Assembly (NCBI RefSeq): GCF_002443255.2
Contig: NW_019211456.1
Coordinates: 1,110,858-1,174,857 of the forward strand
Direction of reading: 5' to 3'
Source: Varroa destructor
Taxonomy: Eukaryota; Arthropoda; Arachnida; Mesostigmata; Varroidae
DNA length: 64,000 nucleotides
Positions 1-11,979 of the stretch are shown in pieces. The notes beneath the pieces are model-generated. The model did not search any database and was not told the DNA's origin. It saw only the letters and a program-made list of their open reading frames with translations. Both the position numbers and the translations under genes were made by a program. The stretch's first letter is position 1; every line of letters begins with the position of its first letter.

Positions 1-245
1 ATGACGTTACTTAGACGCTTTCCTTATTTTAACTGAATCGATTAAGTTGTTACACATTTTATTATATTATTATGCTTCGATTACAAATACAAAACGCATT
101 TGTATTTATATAATATTTTCCATTATTATAAAGCTGGTTATATATTATTTAAGTGAAGAAAAATTCATATTCAGTTGATGTTTGCAAGTGGAATTTTTTT
201 ATTGACTAACAATTTTGACACACTGAAATGTTTGTTATAATTTAG

Positions 246-3200
246 ACATGGTGTTGGCGGTTCGAATGAACTCGGATGCTACTTCTGCAACGACGTTGTA
301 GCTCCAACAAACTCTACCAGAGATCGATCACTGGATCAACAGGTACAAGTTATAAAAGGCTTGTTATACGCAAGTGAGACAAAATCTTATAAAACCCGTG
401 TCCATTCCTTTTGAACCTGTTAATATTCATCCGAATTGTGCGTTTAAACAAGTGGCTATTAAGTAAATCATCTAAATGCACGAGCTCTGGTCCGTTTTAA
501 CGATATCAGGTTGATATTGGTAACTAACGCCAATTTTTGAAAATGCTGACTGCTTGGGATACCTATAACGTGGTCGATAATATTTTTAATTTTAGTGCAC
601 CGTATCCCGACCTGGTATAAGTCAAATGGCCGCTGGATTCGCGACAGAGCTCATGGTATCATTGCTATCACACCCGAAAAGAAACGTAAGTTGTTATGTA
701 AATTATATAATTATTATATAACGTATATATTATTATATAACTTACGTTTCTTTTTTATATAACAAATTATATAAAGCAACAGATAATGAATATATGGTAA
801 TATTCGGACCTATAGATACTTCTGAAAACTCTAATGTATGATTAGTGGCGTAAGCCACTTGAATAATCCAGGCTTCATATTAACGTTGGTGTTTTTTAGG
901 TAAAACAGAGGAATCCGCCTCATTATATAGGAATCCGCAAGGTTTTTACCCCATGCTTATTTTATCGGCGATTCATTTTGTCTAATCTAATTCGTTGATG
1001 TTACACCCAGCTTAGCGTAAATTATACTAGTGGTAGTAATACCGCTGCAATGACACAGCTCCACATAATCTGTTATCATTTTTGCAGTTATTTGGTCAAA
1101 TTATCTATAAAGAAATTTGATTCGTTATAAACATAGCGTAACATAATTCGTAGTTCACCAGCAAACCTGAGTCTATATAGTAAATGGATGCGATTTCCTA
1201 AGATCTTTCAGCATCAGTTCTATTAATTCGTAGCTGCTATCCCGTTACACAATTCGGTTTTCTAACTTAGTCAATCTATTCTTTCACTTCAAAGGCTCTA
1301 TTACGTTAATGTATGTACTACTCTGTTAGAGTAGATGGTCACATCTGATATAATTTGCATAATTTAAGCTCCATTACAATTGCCCTGTGGATATGGACCC
1401 GTTACCCTACAAAAATGGTCATTTATTTCTCTTGTCTCCACTATGTCCCCTCCCATTATCGTTAATCCATTACTACGAATTTGTTTTGATTCGTGTGACA
1501 TCTAACATAACTTATACTAGTGCCTAATTATAGACCGGCATCTTGTAGCTTTCCTAACATCTCGTTTGTATGTTGTTATGCTGTTGCAATTATTCAGTAG
1601 CAGCAATCATACTTCTTTGGTATAGTGATTGTCTTATAGTAAAGCCATTACCTTGGTGCAATTATGACGCCAGTAGCGATTGGTTACCGTATGAACGAAT
1701 GATTCTTTTTTTTTATTCGACTGTTCTGGTAACCTACACTACGGGAGAAAGAAGTCCTTCTTCGAAAAGCGTATTAATCTAAGCAGAGAATATGATTCAT
1801 ATGTCGAGAACAAGGTTCATAGTGGATCATTGCTCAACAGTGTCGGCAAAATTTACTAGATTTTACGACTAAGTAACATACATGTGAAAAATTCAATTGC
1901 ACCCACTTCGTAGCGCTGAGAAAAACAAAAAACTTTTTAATGACGAATTTTCTATGCCGATTATCATTATATTCTATAATGAGAAAAAAATTATTTTGGA
2001 AGAAAATATTCATCCATCTAAATATGACCTATATATGCTGCAAGGGCTCATACTTTATTAGTATCAAACCGTTTCAGCAAAAATCACTATTTCACCACTA
2101 AGCAGAAGACATATAAAAAAAAAGTTCGCCTCCAAATTCCACATTTTATTTGAGAAACAATGTACTTTCAAATTAAACTTTTCAAATCATCGGTGTCTGT
2201 GACGCAAACCGCAAAAATCACTAACTTGTCTAAAAAGATATTACGCTCTACGGGAAGATGAGATTACCGTCCGAAAAAAAGGATTGAACCAGTTTGATGT
2301 GACGCCCGGTTCACCCCAGGATGAAATTTCAGCTGGTCTAAGGAATATCAATTACGGCTTCGTTTTGGGTTAAATAGCCACAAACACGCGGACGGACAAA
2401 AATCTAGAGAGACTCAAAATAATACAATAAAGTAGATACAAATCGTCACCCAAGAATAGATGGTTTATCATAAACGTAAGAGGCACCCTAACCATTTACT
2501 TTAGCACTAAATGTTATTCATTATTGATTAGTATTATTCAACTAATATGAATATATCTATAATGCGTATAAATAAAGGATGCTCCAGCTGAAAGTCCCGT
2601 TGAACAAATCGGAGATCCTGAAGGGTGTGCAACCGATCTTGTGGGAACAGCGTTAAACAACTCGAGTGTGCTAGGGCCGGTACCTCATCAGGTATTCAAA
2701 CGACTTACTTACATATATTACAAACGATCGATAATATGCGCCTTGAGTTATGCTTCTGCATCAACGCGCTTTATGATAGTTTCTTTACCTACATAAAAAT
2801 AATAGTAATAGCTTTCCTTCGATGTAGGTATGGCAATGTAAGGTTAACATGTACGATATCGTAGATAGGTCATGTTCATAAGTCTCATTCATATCCTTCT
2901 TTGCTGCGCATTTGTCACCCTGCTTCTATTCTAGATCCGGTATTTTCTGTCTCGGTACCACTTTATGACACCCAACAGTACAGCGTTCTATATGTGCACT
3001 GCCTGTTCGCCTAAGGTAAGGTAGATCAGCTTAGCAAAAACATAGAAAAAAGTAATCCATTGACACATGAAAGTATGCCAAACAAAATGTTCAGCCTTTT
3101 TTAATTGACGATTGTTTTTTAATCGTATGTTCAAGTATCGGTTCGAGTGAGTAACATTAAACATCTTGTAACTTTTAAAGAAAATTTCAGTTACTCTTCA

Positions 3201-5585
3201 AACTATCTGGGCCAGCTGTTTTTTTAGGTTAGTGTATGCATACTGGGCTATAGTGAGATAAAACAAGCAATCCATTGTGCCAAAACGATTTCTGTGCAAA
3301 ATTGACCAGAAACAAATAGCTTATGATCTTATATATATCTGTATATGATATTACATCTAGTTGTATTAAGCAATCGTCTTAGGGACTGTATGGACCACTG
3401 TATATGAAGCAGGGTGCTATTGGTGGCTAACTTGACGAAAAGCTAACTGAAAACGCTACTCCATTTCTAAATATAATTTAGGTCTCTGATTTACACATGC
3501 AATGTTAGGCTCAACTAAAACATAGTTTTTTTTTTTTTTTTTTTAATTACAATGACTCGCAGCGTATCATTATTGTTGTTGTCAATCACATCAAAAACTT
3601 CCGCTTTTTTTTCGCAAACAGATACTAATAACTGTATAGATAGTCCTTGACACAAGAATCGATAAATCATTACGTTAAAGACACGCGCTTCAGCGCGATC
3701 TTATTTTTCTAGCAGAACGGTATGCGCATTGTTACAGTTCTGTCTTATCCCTCAACTCATTCGAAACCCGGTTTAGCATTATGCAGTAAAATCTTACGAG
3801 GATTAATGGCATAAAAAACAAAATCTTTAACCTAACTACCTTTATACTGAACGATTACGAGGTGTAATTTTTTTTAGCAAGGACCTTAGCGCTTTCTCAG
3901 AATACAAACAGTTTTCTTCTGGCTTTATTGAATAAATGGTTGAGCTGCGCAAACAGATTAGCCTATACTAAGCCCATGTAGGCCCTTATGGGTTTATATG
4001 GACTATCTTTATATTTTTTCGGAGATTAGCGAATCACTGCAGCATGCACAAGGCAGAGTGGACTTTCGGTAACACATAAAATAGTAGACCTTTTTCTCTA
4101 AGAATCAGTTAAAGTCAACAGTCTTGTTATGTAAATATTTGATGCGTATACCCCCCACGGTCTCTTAAATATCCCCTTTAACTTACATTGAGAAGTCGGT
4201 TTTCTGGAAGCAGTTCAGTGCTTGCATCCTTAGCATTTTGGCAATTATACATAATTTTGTTTTCCGTTGTCCCCTTGAGCAAATTGACTTTTGCATAATG
4301 TACGCATCAGGTTGAAATCATTGCTTAATGTTGTTATTCTTGGACATTATTTGAAGTTGCGGTTTTGAGATTTTGCGTTGTGACCAAGCTAACATCTTAT
4401 AATAGAATAAACCCTCGACTTCCTCAGCGACTTCCGTGTTAGAGGTAATGAGAAATACACAGATACCGCTCGAGCCACTTCAAGCTATCTTCAAGGCATT
4501 TCTGGGAGTTCTTACGTATATTTTCTACATATTGCGAGAATTCAGGATCATTCATTTTAGATACGATTTTGTATATAGAACTACGTAAGATATACGCGGA
4601 AGCACTTGTAATACGCATAGTATCTGTATGGTACTATAGGAAACATGCTGAAACGTTTGAAAATACTGCGACTGCATTTACAAGGTGTGCAACCCTTAAA
4701 CGTCAATCTGAGAAAAGTGAGCTAAAATTCCCATCGATGTTCACCAGTTCTGGACGTTTTGACAGCTCTTAAATTTGGAAACCGAAATGTCGAGCGAAAT
4801 CGAGGCGATTACCAATTTTATCGACATTTATCGTCAAAAACCGTCTGTAAATGAGCGTGCGGTGAACAATTAGGGAACAATGTGTAAAGATATCTTACGC
4901 ATATATGATATAGCGTTCTAACAAACCTTTGAGTAAAATATGTCATTACATCTAGAACTAACGTAAAACTGGAAATTCTTTATTGGGCCAAGGTTTTCAC
5001 CAGTGTTTCTATTCAAACTGATTTATACCACGCTTTTTAGTAACGAAATACGGCGAGTAAATTCTTTGTTAATTTTAATATTTCAAACTAGATATAGAAT
5101 TAACCGCCGACGTTATCGTTGAACTTAAGTGGGTTTACGGAGGTTACTATTCTGATTGAACTGAAGTCAACACTCAGTTTTTTAATTACCAGTTTTTACC
5201 CCGAATGTTTGGAAGCCTGCCAAAAATGGCTTGATAATGCCGTATATTCCAAAAACTACAGTAGTTTAAAGGCGCCTATGTTTGATCTAAATTTTTCTTT
5301 GTATTAAACCTGTAACGTAAGTGATATTATAACACATTAAGCACTTAAATGATTTGCGCAATCAAGTTTTATAATATCAATACAATATCTGTGAGTCTGC
5401 AGGTTGTGTCAGAATACATGTCAAGCGGCTTCGACTTCATATTCAAGGCTCTCACCGAGGAAAACTTTTTAGAGAAATTCACCGGCCTGGCGGATATGCA
5501 CGCAATAACCAAAGATATAGACATCATAGCTTTAGGCGACAGTGATAATGAGTCATCGATGAGTAACGGGAGTTTGCTTGGATAG
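246..5585 (+). CDS. ATG7: ATG7, ubiquitin-like modifier-activating enzyme, C-terminal part (partial, 5' exons outside window)
   Basis: ATG7 is the cytosolic E1-like enzyme of autophagy. It activates ATG12 and ATG8 and passes them to ATG10 and ATG3. Coding exons seen: 246-342, 596-685, 2578-2691, 2935-3015 and 5403-5585, stop TAG. The first exon starts with one base that completes a codon; the other junctions are phase 0. Together they give 187 complete codons. Diagnostic peptides in order are [63 protein letters not shown] and [13 protein letters not shown]. The catalytic cysteine is the TGC at 596-598. The CxxC pairs (CYFC, CTAC) match the family zinc site. The loop between RHG and LGCYFC is very short, as in fungal homologues. 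The acidic tail (GDSDNESS) runs about ten residues past the usual end. Two introns are over 1.8 kb (686-2577, 3016-5402). The acceptor before 2578 has a poor pyrimidine tract, so that boundary is the least certain. Confidence 0.93.
677..754. repeat. 16-bp perfect inverted repeat covering the 5' splice site of the ATG7 catalytic exon
   Basis: The arms are 677-692 and 739-754. The left arm reads AAAAGAAACGTAAGTT and the right arm is its exact reverse complement. The 46-base loop is almost pure A/T. The left arm holds the last coding bases of exon 596-685 and the donor GTAAGT at 686. In pre-mRNA the donor could therefore sit inside a stem. Confidence 0.85.
3526..3544. repeat. poly(T) run in ATG7 intron
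   Basis: Nineteen consecutive T residues in the 2.4-kb intron 3016-5402. The rest of that intron is AT-rich, with no exon or element that I recognise. Confidence 0.9.
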
Positions 5586-6006
5586 GACAACCAATTTTGC
5601 GAGGTTAGCAAATTGTTGGTTACACGAATCCAAATATTACAAACATTGAAATCCTTTAGGTAGTGCGTATACATCTATAGGTTCACGCTGATGGGGCCAC
5701 TGTGATAATCGAGCTAAATTATTACTTCCAACGAAATTACTTTACTCATAAACCGCGCATGCAGGTACTAAGGGATATAAGTAAAAAAAAACAAATAATT
5801 TTCAACAAAAGTGTTCTTATTCTGATGTTCTCATACAACGGCTTTTTAATAGTTTCATCAAAAATCTGGATAAGCTTGTATAAAAGAAAGTCCATCGGTA
5901 ATTACTTCACGAAATCCCACATAGAAGCTTCCAATGAAAATGAAGAGTAGTGGAACCACGCGGTACTTCAACGGCTTATAAATAACGGACATACATATGA
6001 GCCATT

Positions 6007-6012
6007 AATAAA
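6007..6012 (+). terminator. candidate poly(A) signal of ATG7
   Basis: AATAAA on + about 420 bases after the ATG7 stop. It is the first canonical hexamer I see downstream of that stop. Placement is inference; no cleavage site can be read from sequence alone. Confidence 0.4.
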
Positions 6013-6535
6013 AGGTTACCAACGCATTCAGTCTCGGCAAACTGCAACTCGTAACCGTTAATACGTCAAATCCCGATTGCTGTGGCGCCTCCCAATCGGC
6101 CACCGTTGTAATAGCTACACACCTTAGTTACAGTTCTTCAACAATCCTGCGGCCTTGCACTTCCTTTTACCGTTGTAGTATAGTCTGCGCCGCTTTTTGC
6201 TTCGTTACCGGCGATCCTACAGACCATAGTTTGACTACGACACCATTACCAATGATTGCAACGAGCTCGATGTGCTTCTGTCGGTTATCTAGCCAGCGGT
6301 TTCCGCATTCCTGGTTCTGTCCTTCGCCCTGTACGATCGAGCAAGGGTCGGCTGAACAAACGGTCTCCAGGCCTTGTGATTCGGTCGTTTTAACAGTTTA
6401 GGTGACGCGTGCGCTTTGTAACTGCATGGAAGACTAAGCCGTCGGTTGGAAACTATCAGCACAGAAGCTCACGGCTAGGGAATTTACATTCTTACGTATA
6501 CAAGCTATACATACATATATATATATTCCATTGAA

Positions 6536-6561
6536 GAATGATACGTTTTTTTGTATCATTC
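6536..6561. repeat. 9-bp hairpin in the intergenic region
   Basis: GAATGATAC (6536-6544) and GTATCATTC (6553-6561) pair perfectly around an 8-base loop rich in T. It lies between two convergent genes. I cannot tell whether it has a role in 3'-end formation. Confidence 0.7.
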
Positions 6562-7059
6562 ACCATAATTTGTTGCACTGCCTGACTCGTTTACTTTATT
6601 AATTTTAATAATTAGTGTAAGTGTTGGCTGGTTGGCGATCTCTAATGCCTGAAGACTTAGTTTAAATTTTGGTCCAATGATAAACTAACCCAATATCATA
6701 AATTAGGGCTAGTGCACTTATCTACTATTTTCTACGATTTAAATCTACTACTTTCTGCGTGGACTTAGCAATACATTTAACGTTCATTAACGCCATAGAT
6801 TGTTAGATTCTTGTATTATGCATATATAGTAGGTATGTTATATGACTAAATTATTTTATAGTAGAGATATATATACATGAAAATAAAGAAATCCTTCAGA
6901 AATGTAGTACTACTTCAGGGTGCAGTAACTATCCAGGTGATTCTTCATATCATATTGCTTAACTGCAAAAAATTCAAAGATGTAGAATAAATTTGGGAAA
7001 ATGAATAAAAGCAGTTAGTGTTTTTTAGTCGTTTCTACTTAGATAACATAAAACAGTAT

Positions 7060-7069
7060 TTTATTTATT
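7060..7069 (-). terminator. candidate poly(A) signal of WBP11
   Basis: TTTATTTATT on + gives overlapping AATAAA hexamers on -, about 400 bases past the WBP11 stop. A normal position for a 3' UTR of this length. Confidence 0.4.
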
Positions 7070-7468
7070 CTGTACAGTGTCTATCATACATGGTATATAC
7101 AATGCACCCACTTAGTTTACAAGTATACTTCCATTCAAATAGTTCTTAGACGGCAAAGCACATACCATTTTCATTAGCTGTCAAATGTTCAAATGATGAG
7201 GTACCTCTGCTGCGTTAAAGCTGTAACTCGTTTTTGTTTCTATACCTGAAGTAATTAGCAGGATATCGGGAAAATGTTTGCAAATACTATACTAACGGGC
7301 TGCTAACCTTAAATCAAATCAACTCACACGCACGATTTCGAGCTCATTCCAAGTCGGCGTAATATATAGTTTATCATTGGTTCACGGTTAACAATTCTTA
7401 CATTGAACTAGTTCAGTCGCGCTGTTAATAAACCGTTTGTAATGGCTGCCGCCCAGCATTCGCGGTGT

Positions 7469-10400
7469 CTAAATAAGCCCTTCCATTTCCTTCATAAACT
7501 GTGCATATGCATCATCCTTGGTTGGCTGGCCTCTGTGAGGGACATCGGCATTTGACTGTGATCCTTGTACGCCGACCGATCCAGATTCCTTTCTGCTTCC
7601 TGATAGTCCAATGGATCCCGATCCCTCCCGTCGGCCGGTATGATCGCCTGCAGCAGTAATCGCTCCTGTACTGCTCAATAAACCCTTTTTTCGCAATTGT
7701 GCTGGTACAAACTTCACCACTTCCTGTTGAAGACTGCGCATTTGCGGCTTGGCTTGAATTGTCGTTTTGCCGGCGGTAGACATAGGTTTGTTGAGATGAT
7801 ACATTTGGCCGGAAAGCCCTCGGTGACCCGGTGTTGGACCACCCTTTGGCCCACCCATTGGCGGCGGACCTCCGTGAGGGGGCATACCAGGTGGAAGCAT
7901 AAAGTCGGGATGATGTGGCGGGGGTGGAAATTGTGCGTTCCACATTCCTGGCGGGGGTGGGGGTGGCATACCCATTGGAGGTGGTTGCAGCATTCCAGGT
8001 TGCACTGGCGGCCCCAGTGGCGGTTGTTGGCCTGGCGGACCAGGGGGTCCCGGGGGAGGTCCACCTGGCACGTTTTGCGTTCCAAGGTTAGGCTGCTGCT
8101 CTTTTTGATGAACTTTTTCAAGTTGTTGCAAGAATTCGAGTACTTCGTCCTTTGCGGTTGTTGGCTGAGGTGCGAAGCGCAGTTGCTTGCTCTGACCACT
8201 TCCACTAGTTGCTTCACTAGCAGTTCTGACCTGCGGGGCTGGATTGGCTTGTAATTGCGTTGCTGGAACCTGGAAAAACATAAGGGTACATAGTAAGAGA
8301 CGATCCGTATGAATTCAGTAAAGTTACACAGATAAGATGTTCCAGCTAAGCTTGAAATATCAGTTAAACATAATTATAGAATTTGCGTACATTATTACTA
8401 TTGTTGTACAGACATTTCTGAAAATAATGAAGATTATTATCAACATAATTTATTGCTTTACTAGCTTTCTATACCTTTTTTGCAAGCGGAGGAAATGGAG
8501 GTGGCAAGGCTACTGAAGCCGGACCGTCATCTTCGTCGTCTAGGTCAGAGCAGTCGGACAAATTTGGCGGTGGACCGATCGGTACCCCCGGAGCGCCGCT
8601 GATACCTGTAATGTCAGTAATTACATGTTAAAGAACATTCTAGGAAAAAACTATATCTTCCTATACAACATTAACCTGTGTAAACGCCGTTCTTTAAAAG
8701 AAAAACCCAATTTTTTCTCAGTACTGCATCTGCGTAACAATGTAGATACAACTTCAAATGGCAGACTTCGGCCACACATTGCAAAGACAGCAATAATTAT
8801 TCTTTAATCTGTCACATATTCAGCTAATATTATTTTTTTTTTTGTTTTTTTTTTCTCACCTGGCTATACTAAAAAGACGCTGCTATAGGAGCCTCGAATA
8901 TTGTCAAAGATAAGTGCACGATTATATGAAAAGAAAAAAAACACTTTTTCAAAATACTATTGTGAGAATTGCAAGCAACTTTTCAATCTAATTTTTTTAG
9001 AAAGGCGAAATTAGCAGAAATATCCTTCTTTTCATATCTACATTATGCTCACCGATTGTCACACCCTTGTCCTTGGGATCGTCTTTGCCTCCAGTCAGTC
9101 TTTCAATTGTTGAATCCCTCTTTTGTTGAAGTTGCTGCATATCACTAAAGAATGATGAAGGATGCTTTTTCAAAATAGACTTTGGCGCTGGCGGGGGTGG
9201 CGCAGATGACGGCATTGGAATATCCTACCATAAACATACATGAAAATACACCAAAAATGTAAGAAGGATGCAGGCAAAATCTAAGACAAGTCGAATATGT
9301 TGACGCTTTTTGTTAGATAATATTTTACATGTATTGTAGCACCTTGTACAAGTAAAACGTAAACTATAATGACCTAAGTGAGTAGAAGACGAACACTGAG
9401 CCCACGTATATTAAACAGTTCTGTTAATTCCGTTTAAATCAGTATGGTTACAGCCCATACTGACTATAATATTAAAAAGGGCGAGTATACCTAAAGGTTA
9501 CACTTTGCTAGAGGTGAAACTGAAGACACTGGATTAGTCCTCAAGAACACGACTATCGCGACGTGATTCGCTGTCAAGGAAATACAATTGCCAAGTTATA
9601 TTCAAAACGAAGCGCTCAACAAACCTGCAATGCATCCAGCGACATCATCGTAGGAGCTGTTGGTAAAGGAATCTCATCGGGGGTAACCATTTCAGCCTGT
9701 TTTACAGATTCGAAATATCTCACAAGTTCCGATCTGCGTTGTTCATACTCCCGAAACATTGCTTTTAAAGCGCGATGCTTATCTGCGTCTTCTTTTCTGT
9801 AAAGAGTTTCAACACGTTCCAACGTTTCTAGGAGTTTCCTGCGTTTATCAGTCAATACCTGAAAAAAATAACGCAATGACTTATCTGCGTGAATTCTAAG
9901 TCAAGTGTGGCTGATAGTACTCACTTAATTGACTTCTACTTATGCAGCTTAATAGACATTCTCAGAAAAAACGTGTATTTGGAATCCAGTGTGAGAGGGA
10001 AATGAGATTCTACGCAATAAGTGGAAATTGTGAAAGTAGGAGATCACTTATTTAAGAATAAGAGGATTTACTAAAATTAAGTTATAGAATAGTTCCTTAA
10101 TAAGATAGGCTATAATTTCTAAAAGTGAGGCTATGGGGCTAAGAAAGTCAATGTGGTTATACTGTCCAACTCATATTTCTCGACTACTGCCTTAATATTA
10201 ATGACACGTAAGCCCAATATGCACGATATCATCTGTGTTCTCCGCTTTCGCAGCTAAACCGACGCACAAAGCTGTGCATCAAAACTCAAAAATCGCATTG
10301 AAAGATTCACGCACTTTATCGCCTGTGACCCATTTTATAGAGAATAGTAATGCCTTCAAACAGCTTTAGCGGCAATCAAAATATAAAATAACTGTATTTC

Positions 10401-11640
10401 TTGTTTAAAATTTTTTCGGTATAATCACAAACGGATCAATGACGTTCAAGGGATAGACGTCTTGAAAGACAACGTTTAACTAGTGTAGGATGACAAAAAT
10501 AAATCTGGGACCTTCAAGGCTTTTTTGCATGCATCTATTTTCATTCAAACCGTGTAAAGCAGCCAAAAGTCATCCATATATCGTTTTCTCTGAAACAACC
10601 TTTATACCTAGAATTTGAACATTTTTTAATATTGAACCCCTATTAAGTAAAGCCTCGCTCCGGATATTGCTCCGATTATTCTCCGCTTATTGCTTCGCAC
10701 AAGAACTCTATTTCTGGGTACCTCCGTTACCCTGTTTTTATGCCGATTTGTTAGTAGAACTCTGAAACTGAAATTGACAATTCCGGCCAGTACACCATAA
10801 GCTGAGAGCTAGTACTACCCGCAAGAAATAATCATATGCCGAAACGTTTATTGGACGGTGATCAACATTATGTTACACAAGGACAGGTCCACTTCTATAT
10901 AGTTAGTCTGTATAGAACAAAACGGGGCACACAAATCGAAATCACATTATTTAATTGCATCTAATTTGATCTCTCGGAGGCAACAAAGCCCCTCATTACC
11001 GATTAACTTCAAAACTGCATAATCTTTGAGCCGATAGCAGAATCAGTGCAGATAACAGTATTAATAACAGAACAACTTGGACACATAGTTACTGTATATT
11101 CCGCTTAGACATCACATAACACTATATTTTTTTTACCTTTGGTGCCAAGAATGGCGGTTTGCATATAACATTATCTAATAGTCTAGCTGCATCCAAATTT
11201 GTATGCCCTTCCATTGTACAGCGTCCCAATTCAAAGAAGCATATCGATGCAGTTGACAGAATACAACAAACATTTACTCGCAGTTAGCAAAGTTAGGGTT
11301 AGGTGGATAATCTACAACCCTGCCTTACTGGTTACGCTTATTTGCAGTTGTCACAGTTTTGCAGATTACAATATCAGTAAATTTTCCCAAACCAACAGGG
11401 CTAAATATAACTGGCCAGTTTCTAGTCATCCCCAATAATGGAGTGTGAGCAATAGGTGCACCTCAGGTCGCCCGTGCACAGCTACCCGGCGATGCATTTG
11501 TTTGTAAGTTGGCTCGTGCGCTGGGTTAGATTTTGCATAGGTAGTTTAATATATAGTACGCCCTTAATAATATCAATATTATTCAGAATAAGGAAGACTA
11601 GTTTTACTTTTCTGTTTTTTGCGGTTTTAAATCATGTATT

Positions 11641-11692
<52 letters not shown>

Positions 11693-11979
11693 TATTTGTG
11701 ACACTATTTATTAATTACACACAGGATTATTAAAGCCTAAATTACCTTTTCGGAAAGTGGTGGAGCTGCAGTAGAAGTGACATTGAATTGCATTTCATCA
11801 ATCTTGATTAGGTCTTCGATGATTGCGTGTGGATCTTTACCCTTAAGGACAGCTTGTCGTACCGCCATACGTTGTTTTTTGTTTTTCTTTAGTTCCTTTT
11901 TACGCGCCTCCTTTCGAGCCTGATCTGTTGGATTCATAAACTTCCCTCCTTTTGTAGAGGTTAGCGAACGACGTCCCAT
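7469..11979 (-). CDS. WBP11: WBP11, WW domain-binding protein 11 (splicing factor), complete, five coding exons
   Basis: WBP11 is a nuclear proline-rich protein that binds the WW domain of PQBP1, works in pre-mRNA splicing and inhibits protein phosphatase 1. Coding exons on - in order: 11979-11746, 9858-9625, 9224-9053, 8605-8475, 8269-7469. Phases agree throughout and give 523 residues. The N-terminus has the family block KFMNPTDQARKEARKKEL (about 13-30), then a charged coiled-coil-like segment (79-145). Next come a short proline run and KSILKK (171-176), an acidic LDDEDD patch (235-240) and a long proline/glycine-rich tract (about 325-403) suited to WW binding. Further on are FVPAQLRKKG (444-453) and the family C-terminus KDDAYAQFMKEMEGLI. 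Vertebrate homologues are over 100 residues longer; the missing part is mostly the central acidic and proline region. The ATG context is strong (A at -3, G at +4). Intron 1 (9859-11745) carries a long TA microsatellite. Confidence 0.96.
11643..11695. repeat. (TA)n microsatellite in WBP11 intron 1
   Basis: About 26 TA dinucleotides with one TG interruption near 11672. It lies only about 50 bases from the 5' splice site of WBP11 exon 1 (exon ends at 11746 on -), on the intron side. Confidence 0.95.

Larger units (their letters stand above)
5586..7468. other. convergent intergenic region between ATG7 and WBP11
   Basis: This stretch should hold both 3' UTRs. From about 5960 to 6480 the sequence is clearly less AT-rich than its surroundings, but I see no long frame or family signature in it. 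The remainder (6480-7468) is AT-rich, with short TA runs and one small hairpin. Confidence 0.6.

Noticed and set aside
4569..4772. Open frame with TAFTRCATL, similar to the ATG7 block TAF-CTACS
   Set aside because: The true block ([12 protein letters not shown]) is in exon 2935-3015 with correct splice sites. This frame has no start ATG at its head and no phase-matched splice sites.
5702..5950. 82-codon frame downstream of ATG7
   Set aside because: Starts with GTG, not ATG, AT-rich lysine/isoleucine-rich text, no domain. Likely ATG7 3' UTR.
7697..8254. 185-codon + strand open frame
   Set aside because: It is the shadow of the proline-rich last exon of WBP11 on the opposite strand.
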